Positions 1 to 4,967 of a stretch of 8,831 nucleotides of DNA are shown one piece after another (position 1 is the stretch's first letter; every line of letters starts with the position of its first letter). The stretch lies in assembly GCA_035302405.1 (NCBI GenBank), contig DATGSR010000033.1:1-8831 (forward strand). Reading direction: 5' to 3'. The position numbers and the translations under genes were made by a program. The stretch is from CALKWS01 sp035302405. GTDB lineage: Bacteria; Actinomycetota; Actinomycetes; Actinomycetales; Beutenbergiaceae. Below the pieces are notes generated by a model. The model searched no databases. It was not told the DNA's origin and saw only the letters and a program-made list of their open reading frames with translations.

Positions 1-585
1 GGTGGCAGCCAATTCAGCGGCTACCGAGTCGGAGCCGCTCAGCCATACCGGGAACTCGCGCCGCAGCACGGGCCCGGGTTGGACGTCACGGATGGCGTGG
101 TGCGCGCCGGTGTAGGTGGCGCGCTCCGCACTGGTGTCCAGGACAGCGCGGAACACCCCGATCACGTCGGTCAGTTCGTCGGTGCGTTCACGGCCGTCTT
201 CGTCAACATGCACCTGCGGGTCGCCGGGGACAGCCAAACTCAACACCGCACGGTTCCCCGACAGCGCGCTCAAACTGCCGGCGGCCCGGGCCAGTACCGA
301 CGGTTGACGGTTCGTCATCTTCAACCCGGCCGCACCCACGGTGATCCGTTCAGTGCGGCCCGCCGCCCAGGTGGCCAGCGCCAACGGATCGCTCGATCGC
401 GCAGGCGCGCCTGCGTCGTCGGGATCGGTGACGTCGCCGGGGTCGGTAACGTCGTCGGGGTCGGTGAACAGAGCCAGGTCCAGGCCGGCTTCATCGGCGC
501 GCGCTGCCAGGTCCGCCGCTTCGTGCGCGGCTATCCCGGCATCGATCAGCGCCCCGATGGATACGGCGTGGCCGTAGTTGGGCAT
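1..585 (-). CDS. Luciferase-like (LLM class) monooxygenase, N-terminal part, cut at left edge
   Basis: The frame is open from the ATG at 585 to the window edge (195 codons, C-terminus missing). It reads as the N-terminal half of a bacterial luciferase-like TIM-barrel oxidoreductase using FMN or F420. Supporting features are the opening strand ending ALFTD (residues 37-42), the family-typical segment WAAGRTERITVGAAGLKM (73-90), then VLARAAGSLSALSGNRAVLSL (97-117) and PVWLSGSD (179-186). The start is supported by AGGAG at 593-597, seven bases upstream. The gene lies 90 bp downstream of the HxlR-type regulator on the same strand and is probably co-transcribed with it, so it is a likely target of that regulator. 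Residues 42-57 carry an Asp-rich DVTDP-type repeat where other members have a short loop. The substrate is unknown. Whether the cofactor is FMN or F420 cannot be decided from this fragment. The family call is firm, the function open. Confidence 0.88.
   Translation of the reverse strand, partial: MPNYGHAVSIGALIDAGIAAHEAADLAARADEAGLDLALFTDPDDVTDPGDVTDPDDAGAPARSSDPLALATWAAGRTERITVGAAGLKMTNRQPSVLARAAGSLSALSGNRAVLSLAVPGDPQVHVDEDGRERTDELTDVIGVFRAVLDTSAERATYTGAHHAIRDVQPGPVLRREFPVWLSGSDSVAAELAAT
421..468. repeat. Short in-frame 18-bp tandem repeat inside the luciferase-like gene
   Basis: Two full 18-bp units and part of a third run from 421 (GGGATCGGTGACGTCGCC, then GGGGTCGGTAACGTCGTC, then GGGGTCGGTGAAC). 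Read on the minus strand they encode consecutive Thr-Asp-Pro-x-Asp-Val units. The unit length is a multiple of three, so copy-number change would keep the frame. It is probably a local expansion within a surface loop rather than a DNA-level element. Confidence 0.7.
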
Positions 586-607
586 GGTCAGTCTCCTAGC
601 GGTAAGG

Positions 608-631
608 GTCGGGTGTTCGCGCGCACCCGGC
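608..631 (-). other. Inverted repeat between the HxlR gene and the luciferase-like gene
   Basis: CGGGTG at 610-615 pairs with CACCCG at 624-629 around an 8-base loop. The stem extends outward by one G-U-type pair and one G-C pair (608-609 with 630-631). It lies in the 90-bp gap between two same-strand genes, about 11 bases upstream of the AGGAG of the downstream gene. No T-run follows, so it is not a classical terminator. It could be an mRNA-stabilising or attenuating hairpin, or chance in GC-rich DNA. Confidence 0.35.
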
Positions 632-675
632 GCGCGGCCTGGATCGCACTCCGGCCGCCGAGGCCATGGCGGACA

Positions 676-1107
676 TCAGGCAGTGGTGACCGGGTCCAGG
701 TCGCGTTTACGCAGTTGCCGCATCAATGCCTGCTCGGCGCCTTGCCCTCCGGCCTGCAAATCCTGCACCACCCGGCACAGGTCGGCGTCCACATCGAGGT
801 GTCGGGCGCCCCACCCGCCGAGCGCGGTGAGCACCGGCACCAGGTCGATACCGCGTTCGGTCAGGTCGTAGCGAACCCGGTTTCGGCTCCCGGGCAGCGG
901 CGTCCGCCGCAGCACACCTGCCGCGACGAGACGTTTCAGCCGGTCGCTGAGGATGTTCGTCGCGATCCCTTCCTCCGAGCCTTCGTGTAAGTCGGCGAAG
1001 GTGTGCCGGTCGGCGAACATCACGTCCCGGATCACCAGCAGACTCCACCGGTCCCCGAGCAACTCCACCGTCATATTGATCGGGCAGCCCGACCGTCGCT
1101 GAGACAT
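676..1107 (-). CDS. HxlR-family winged-helix transcriptional regulator
   Basis: A 143-residue protein of typical HxlR length. It has the family N-terminal pattern with Cys8 followed by Pro9, then VELLGDRWSLLVIRDVMF (14-31), HTFADL (35-40), the recognition-helix region ATNILSDRLKRLVAAGVL (49-66), and the wing and following segment RVRYDLTERG (77-86). HxlR proteins bind DNA as dimers. Members with the N-terminal Cys (YodB, QsrR) sense quinones, diamide or other electrophiles, so Cys8 is a candidate sensor here; Cys111 is the only other cysteine. The start was set at the ATG preceded by AGGAGG (1115-1120, 7-base spacing). A longer in-frame extension to 1233 would read through the promoter/operator region and is rejected. 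It is divergent from the YCII-PPOX pair and upstream of the luciferase-like gene. It probably represses both sides and itself through the two inverted repeats at 1180-1235. Confidence 0.93.
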   Translation of the reverse strand: MSQRRSGCPINMTVELLGDRWSLLVIRDVMFADRHTFADLHEGSEEGIATNILSDRLKRLVAAGVLRRTPLPGSRNRVRYDLTERGIDLVPVLTALGGWGARHLDVDADLCRVVQDLQAGGQGAEQALMRQLRKRDLDPVTTA

Positions 1108-1114
1108 CCACCTG

Positions 1115-1120
1115 CCTCCT
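1115..1120 (-). promoter_or_regulatory. Strong ribosome binding site fixing the HxlR start
   Basis: The minus strand reads AGGAGG seven bases before the ATG at 1107. This perfect Shine-Dalgarno match selects that ATG over the upstream in-frame starts. Confidence 0.85.
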
Positions 1121-1179
1121 CCTGCGCCTCGGCGTCCCGTGTGCGCGGCGTCCGACCCGCGCGGGCCACCGCCACATTT

Positions 1180-1197
1180 CACTTGCGTTCTGCAAGC
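1180..1197. promoter_or_regulatory. Inverted repeat, putative HxlR operator 1
   Basis: The sequence CACTTGCGTTCTGCAAGC has a perfect CTTGC-N5-GCAAG dyad (1182-1186 and 1192-1196). It contains the predicted -35 of the plus-strand promoter and overlaps the predicted start point of the minus-strand promoter. A second copy lies 38 bp away centre to centre. Location next to an HxlR gene and the two-fold symmetry support operator function; binding is inferred. Confidence 0.8.
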
Positions 1198-1211
1198 GAC
1201 AGTACTAGATT
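1183..1211 (+). promoter_or_regulatory. Predicted promoter for the YCII-PPOX genes
   Basis: TTGCGT (1183-1188) and TAGATT (1206-1211) are separated by 17 bp and fit a primary-sigma actinobacterial promoter (TTGNNN, TANNNT). The start point would fall near 1218, giving a leader of about 110 nt before the ATG at 1327. The -35 lies in operator 1. Confidence 0.55.
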
Positions 1212-1226
1212 CGCCTTCACTTGCAA
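1199..1226 (-). promoter_or_regulatory. Predicted promoter for the HxlR gene
   Basis: On the minus strand TTGCAA (1221-1226) and TACTGT (1199-1204) are separated by 16 bp. Transcription would start near 1192, inside operator 1, leaving a leader of about 85 nt. It overlaps the plus-strand promoter almost completely, so the two promoters probably compete for RNA polymerase. Confidence 0.5.
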
Positions 1227-1235
1227 ATCGCAAGC
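1218..1235. promoter_or_regulatory. Inverted repeat, putative HxlR operator 2
   Basis: The sequence CACTTGCAAATCGCAAGC has the same CTTGC-N5-GCAAG dyad (1220-1224 and 1230-1234). It is identical to operator 1 at all 13 bases outside the 5-base spacer. It contains the predicted minus-strand -35 and sits at the predicted start point of the plus-strand promoter. Confidence 0.8.
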
Positions 1236-1326
1236 ATCAAAGTCGGTGGGCGACCGTGGCTCGTTGAATCCACACTCGAGCGTCCGCCAAACCCCATGTG
1301 AGCGTCCACGGAAGCGGAGAGAACCC

Positions 1327-1623
1327 ATGCGAGTCGTCGTCCAGTACCGGCGGGGCCAAGTCCCTGCCGACCACGCCGAAGCGAACGAGCGGGCCCTTTG
1401 GGCGTGGGTCGAACGCCTGCGAGCCCGACCGGAACATGAGCAGACCGTCGCTCTGAGCGGCGGTCGAACGGTGAGTTCCAGCGGTACTTCCGAGTACGGC
1501 GGCGACGTGTTCGGCATTTCGGTGCTGCAAGTACCGCACGCCACCGCCGCGGAAGACCTTCTGGGCGATTGGCCCGAACTTCCCTACGGCGGACGCGCTG
1601 ACATCCTTGCGGAACTTCCGTGA
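1327..1623 (+). CDS. YCII-like small alpha/beta protein
   Basis: A 98-residue protein starting MRVVVQYR, with no signal peptide or membrane segment. It shows the layout of YCII/DGPF-type dimeric alpha-beta barrel proteins: an opening strand (2-8), a helix rich in Ala, Glu and Trp (16-33), a strand near 39-46 (TVALSGG), a strand FGISVLQV (62-69), a helix AEDLLGDWPELPYGG (75-89) and a final strand ADILAEL. The family is poorly characterised; some relatives are muconolactone-isomerase or dehydrochlorinase-like, others have no known activity, so no reaction is assigned. The ATG has GGAGA at 1316-1320. It is the first gene after the operator-controlled plus-strand promoter, and its TGA overlaps the ATG of the PPOX gene (TGATG), so the two are probably translationally coupled and expressed together. 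Confidence 0.8.
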   Translation: MRVVVQYRRGQVPADHAEANERALWAWVERLRARPEHEQTVALSGGRTVSSSGTSEYGGDVFGISVLQVPHATAAEDLLGDWPELPYGGRADILAELP

Positions 1624-2024
1624 TGACCGGCGGCCGACCCGCGCCCCTCGCCAAAGTTGCCCACCTGTTCACAGCACCGAACCTCGCGCACATCGCGACC
1701 CTGATGCCCGACGGTCACCCCACCACGGTGCCGGTGTGGGTACGGGTGGAAGGTGAGCACCTCGCGGTGCTGACCATCCCGGACTCGATCAAGGATCGAA
1801 ACGTACGCCGCGATCCCCGGGTGGCACTGTCCCTCACCGCGGCGGACAACCCGTACCTGATGGCCAGCGGGCGTGGCCGGGTTGCGCAGCGGGTCGATGG
1901 ACCGGAGGCCTGGACGATCATCGACCGGATCGCTCGGGCCTACACCGGGGCGCCTTACCCCGAACGGGATAACCGGATCGTCCTTCTCATCGACCTCGAG
2001 GTGGCTTGGTCGGCGTCTTTCTAG
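1623..2024 (+). CDS. PPOX-class F420-dependent oxidoreductase (pyridoxamine-oxidase-like split barrel)
   Basis: A 133-residue cytoplasmic split-barrel flavoprotein-like enzyme. Motifs match the actinobacterial F420-dependent PPOX group (Rv1155-like): the strand AHIATLMPDGHPTTVPVWV (22-40), the cofactor-binding run DSIKDRNVRRDPRVALSL (54-71), NPYLMASGRGRV (76-87), and the C-terminal YPERDNRIVLLIDLEV (112-127). Lys57, Arg59, Arg62 and Arg63 lie where relatives bind the cofactor phosphate. Family members reduce or oxidise F420-type substrates; the physiological substrate here is unknown. The ATG overlaps the upstream TGA by one base; an in-frame GTG at 1620 is possible but less likely. Pairing with a YCII-like gene and opposing a luciferase-like enzyme suggests a redox or detoxification role, which is inference. 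Confidence 0.85.
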   Translation: MTGGRPAPLAKVAHLFTAPNLAHIATLMPDGHPTTVPVWVRVEGEHLAVLTIPDSIKDRNVRRDPRVALSLTAADNPYLMASGRGRVAQRVDGPEAWTIIDRIARAYTGAPYPERDNRIVLLIDLEVAWSASF

Positions 2025-2038
2025 CGCAGAGCGCCCGC

Positions 2039-2044
2039 TAGGGT
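2039..2044 (+). promoter_or_regulatory. Possible -10 element before the acetyltransferase gene
   Basis: TAGGGT fits the actinobacterial TANNNT -10 and would start transcription about 30 bases before the ATG at 2077. No convincing -35 is visible, so this is tentative. The acetyltransferase could instead be read from the upstream genes, 52 bp away. Confidence 0.3.
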
Positions 2045-2076
2045 GAGCCTGGCCACAAACCAGCAGAAGGGATGCC

Positions 2077-2634
2077 ATGCCCACCTCAGATGACCATGCG
2101 CCGAACGACCCGGATCAGCCGCGTGAGGTGCTCGGGTCAGTGCACATCGGCGCGGAAGCCGGTACGGGGGGCGGCGGGGAGGTGGCGATCGCGAGGGCAC
2201 ACCGGAGCGACCTCGAGGAGATCGTGGCACTACTCACCGACGACGTACTCGGTAGGGATCGGGAGTCTGACGCAGCCAACTCCAGCTACGTGGAGGCGTT
2301 CACAGCGATCGACGCCGATCCGAACCAGGTCCTGCTCGTCGCCTTGACGGATGGGAACACCGTTGCCGCCACTGCACAGATCAGCTTCATCCCCGGGCTT
2401 TCGCGCGGTGGGGCGCTACGTGGCCAGATCGAGGCGGTGCGCGTAGCCGCCTCCCATCGGGGCCAGGGGCTGGGCCGTACATTCTTCGAATGGATGATCG
2501 ACTACTGCGCCCAGCGCGGCGCTGCGATGGTGCAACTGACGACCGACAAACGTCGCGAGGACGCCATCCGCTTCTATGAACGCCTCGGATTCGTCGCCAG
2601 CCACGAGGGCATGAAACTTAACCTGCCCCACTGA
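2077..2634 (+). CDS. GNAT-family N-acetyltransferase
   Basis: A 185-residue protein. From about residue 36 it is a complete GNAT fold: EVAIARAHRSDLEEIVALL (35-53), a strand VLLVAL (85-90), QISFIPGLSRGG (101-112), motif A with the acetyl-CoA pyrophosphate loop R128-G-Q-G-L-G133, and motif B around QLTTDKRREDAIRFYERLGF (153-172). The end, ASHEGMKLNL, is typical of a well-conserved but uncharacterised actinobacterial/proteobacterial acetyltransferase group. It transfers an acetyl group from acetyl-CoA to an unknown amine. The first 34 residues are polar and Gly-rich and outside the domain. The ATG is kept because AAGGGA lies at 2067-2072; a GTG at 2182 would give just the domain but has no well-spaced RBS. 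It converges on the helicase gene with 58 bp between the stops. Confidence 0.9.
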   Translation: MPTSDDHAPNDPDQPREVLGSVHIGAEAGTGGGGEVAIARAHRSDLEEIVALLTDDVLGRDRESDAANSSYVEAFTAIDADPNQVLLVALTDGNTVAATAQISFIPGLSRGGALRGQIEAVRVAASHRGQGLGRTFFEWMIDYCAQRGAAMVQLTTDKRREDAIRFYERLGFVASHEGMKLNLPH

Positions 2635-2692
2635 GCGGACGCGCCGCCACGCGCCGTTCAGCCCCGCGCCCGCCCAGCGCCCGCCGCGGCGT

Positions 2693-4801
2693 TCAGCCTT
2701 GCGCCGCGAGCGCGAGCGGCAGCACCGCATCCGCACCGGCCAGGCGCAGTTCACGTGCCGCTACGGTCAAGGTCCAGCGGGAATCCACCAAGTCGTCCAC
2801 CAGCAGCACCGGCCCGTGCAGTTCCGCCAGATGCTCCCCCAATTGCGGCCCCACGGTGAACCGCTGCCAGACCCCCGCCAACCGGAACGCGCTGTTCCCG
2901 CCGGCCTCGCCGGTGGGGCCGCCGTCCACCAGGTCCAGGGTGCCCAGGAACGGCAACCTGCCGCGGGCGCTGATGTGTTCGGCGACGGAGGCGATGAGTT
3001 TCGGCCGGGCGCGCGAGGGCATCGCCACTACTCCCGCCGGTCGCTGGGCCCAGTCCCAGTCGGCGAGCACCTGCACCACCGCACCCAGCAACGCCGCCGG
3101 GGCTGCGTCGTCGTCGGCGTTGAACACTTCTCGTAGCCGTTGGCCCCAGCCCAGGTCGGACAGCCGCGCCACCACGCGGCCGCGGTCCATCTGTTCGGCG
3201 GGCGCGATCTTGCCCTTGACCTCCACGCCCAGCCGGGCCATCCCGGAGGGCCACTGTGCCCGCGGCTCAACGGGCACCCCGGCACGGGCCAGCCGGCCGG
3301 TAGCGCGCTGCAACGCCTCGTCCGGGACCTCGGTGGGGTACCACGGGCCCGCGCACACATCGCAGCGTCCGCAGGGTGCGGCGGTGGCGTCGTCCAGGGC
3401 GCGCTGGAGGAACTCCATCCGGCACTGCTCACCGGTCAGGTACTCCACCATCAGGCCTTGCTCCCGGTCACGGGCCTGCGCCACCCGCTCGTACCGCTGC
3501 GCGTCGTAGGCCCAGGGCCGGCCGGTCGCTCGCCATCCGCCCTGCACCCGTTCCACCGCTCCGTCCACGTCCAGCACCTTGAGCAGCAGTTCCAGCCGGG
3601 TGCGGCGCACGTCCACCAGGGTCTCCAGCGCCATGGTGGACAGCGGCCGTTCGGAGCGACCCAACTCGTCCAGGACGGCGTCGGCCTGCACCTGCCGGGG
3701 CATGGCGGCAGAGGCGAAGTAGGCCCAGATGTCCTTATCCTCCGCGCCGGGAAGTAGCAGCACGTCGGCCCGGTCGGTGGCTCGCCCGGCGCGGCCCACC
3801 TGTTGGTAGTAGGCCACCGGGGAACTCGGTGCGCCCAGGTGCACCACGAACCCTAAATCCGGCTTGTCGAACCCCATGCCCAGGGCGCTGGTGGCCACCA
3901 GCGCCTTGACTTGGTTGTCCCGCAGCGCGGCTTCGAGTTCGCTGCGGTCGGCCGGGTCGGTGCGCCCGGTGTAGGCGCGCACCTCGTGCCCGGCGGCGCG
4001 AAGCGCCTCGGTGAGGTCCTCCGCGGCCGAGACGGTCAGGGTGTAGACGATGCCGCTACCGGGCAGGTCGCCCAGGTGCGCCGCCAGCCATCCCACTCGT
4101 TGGGCCGCGCCGGGCAGGTCCAGCACTCCCAGCCGCAGCGAGGAGCGGGCCAGCGGGCCGCGCACGGTGGTCACCTGGCGGGGGTCCGCTCCTTCCGCAG
4201 TGGCGGCGAGTTGCTCGACGACGTCGGTCACCACTCGTTCATTCGCGGTGGCGGTGGTGGCCAGCACCGGGGTGTCGGAAGGCAGGCCGGCCAGCATCGT
4301 GCGGATCCGGCGATAGTCGGGGCGGAAGTCGTGACCCCAGTCGCTGATGCAGTGCGCCTCATCGACCACGAGCAGCCCGCACCGGGCAGCCAGATCCGGC
4401 AGTTGTTCCGCGCGGAACCGCGGGTTGTTGAGGCGTTCGGGGCTGACCAGGAGCACGTCGACCGCATCGGCGGCGAGTTGTTCGCGCACCGCGGCCCATT
4501 CCTCGGCGTTGGCGGAGTTGATGGTCACCGCGTTGATACCGGCGCGCTGGGCGGCGGCGATCTGGTCTCGCATCAGCGCCAGCAGCGGGGAGACGATCAC
4601 GGTGGGACCGGCCCCGGCGGCGCGGCGCAGCGCGGTGGCCACGAAGTACACCGCCGACTTGCCCCACCCGGTGCGCTGGACCACCAGCACCCGTTCGCGC
4701 CGGTCCACCAGCGCCTCGATCGCCTCGTACTGCCCGTCGCGGAAGTCCGCCTCCGGGCGGCCGACGAGGGTGGCCAGGGCCTGCTGTGCTTGGGTGCGCA
4801 T
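2693..4801 (-). CDS. rqlH: RecQ-like ATP-dependent DNA helicase with C-terminal PRTase-like domain (RqlH type)
   Basis: A superfamily-2 3'-5' DNA helicase acting in DNA repair or replication. Positions count from the ATG at 4801 (702 aa). RecQ motifs: FRDGQ (20-24), Walker A TGWGKS (44-49), DEAH (147-150), TTATAN (182-187), GMGFDKPD (308-315) and QQVGRAGR (333-340). A winged-helix-like segment (about 375-427) precedes a tetracysteine zinc site, Cys460-x16-Cys477-x2-Cys480-x2-Cys483, the spacing found in E. coli RecQ. There is no HRDC domain. The last 110 residues look like a phosphoribosyltransferase fold with the loop VLLVDDLVDSRWTL (665-678). This order is what I recall for mycobacterial RqlH. 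The ATG at 4801 is preferred over an in-frame GTG at 4831, because the ten extra codons include TCA, CCT, TCT and AGG, unlike the rest of the gene, and a -10-like TAGCGT lies between. It could also simply be labelled recQ. Confidence 0.93.
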   Translation of the reverse strand: MRTQAQQALATLVGRPEADFRDGQYEAIEALVDRRERVLVVQRTGWGKSAVYFVATALRRAAGAGPTVIVSPLLALMRDQIAAAQRAGINAVTINSANAEEWAAVREQLAADAVDVLLVSPERLNNPRFRAEQLPDLAARCGLLVVDEAHCISDWGHDFRPDYRRIRTMLAGLPSDTPVLATTATANERVVTDVVEQLAATAEGADPRQVTTVRGPLARSSLRLGVLDLPGAAQRVGWLAAHLGDLPGSGIVYTLTVSAAEDLTEALRAAGHEVRAYTGRTDPADRSELEAALRDNQVKALVATSALGMGFDKPDLGFVVHLGAPSSPVAYYQQVGRAGRATDRADVLLLPGAEDKDIWAYFASAAMPRQVQADAVLDELGRSERPLSTMALETLVDVRRTRLELLLKVLDVDGAVERVQGGWRATGRPWAYDAQRYERVAQARDREQGLMVEYLTGEQCRMEFLQRALDDATAAPCGRCDVCAGPWYPTEVPDEALQRATGRLARAGVPVEPRAQWPSGMARLGVEVKGKIAPAEQMDRGRVVARLSDLGWGQRLREVFNADDDAAPAALLGAVVQVLADWDWAQRPAGVVAMPSRARPKLIASVAEHISARGRLPFLGTLDLVDGGPTGEAGGNSAFRLAGVWQRFTVGPQLGEHLAELHGPVLLVDDLVDSRWTLTVAARELRLAGADAVLPLALAAQG

Positions 4802-4808
4802 CGCCCTC

Positions 4809-4814
4809 ACGCTA
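4809..4814 (-). promoter_or_regulatory. Predicted -10 for a leaderless helicase transcript
   Basis: The minus strand reads TAGCGT, a TANNNT -10, followed by 7 bases and then the ATG at 4801. That spacing would put the transcription start on or next to the A of the ATG. No -35 match is seen upstream at 17-18 bp. Confidence 0.4.
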
Positions 4815-4967
4815 GACGACGCAGGTGACACCAGGCGCAGGGCATCCGGGCGAGGACTTCATCCGCCGTGCGCCCGAGCACACTGTTGCCCTCGATCGCG
4901 AGCACGGCACCCGGTTAGGTCTATACCGCTCTGGAAGAACTACTGCCGGCGTGCTGTTGGCCCGGAT

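Noticed and set aside
79..990. A 303-codon plus-strand open frame across the luciferase-like and HxlR genes
   Set aside because: It is antisense to two well-supported genes and their intergenic gap, and its composition is that of a shadow frame.
1108..1233. N-terminal extension of the HxlR protein
   Set aside because: It would run through the operator and promoter region. The ATG at 1107 has a perfect AGGAGG and gives the normal family length.
2653..2698. Repeated TTCAGCC motif (2657-2663 and 2692-2698) in the gap between the acetyltransferase and helicase genes as a possible terminator
   Set aside because: The copies are direct, not inverted, and no stem with a T-run was found. It is probably coincidental in GC-rich sequence.
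3911..4828. A 305-codon plus-strand open frame opposite the helicase gene
   Set aside because: It lies wholly antisense to clear RecQ motifs, is His/Gly/Arg-rich without any recognisable domain, and long antisense frames are expected in GC-rich DNA.
4347..4967. Upstream extension of the YhbW-like oxidoreductase
   Set aside because: The frame is open by chance across the helicase gene on the other strand. Homology begins at the ATG at 4968.
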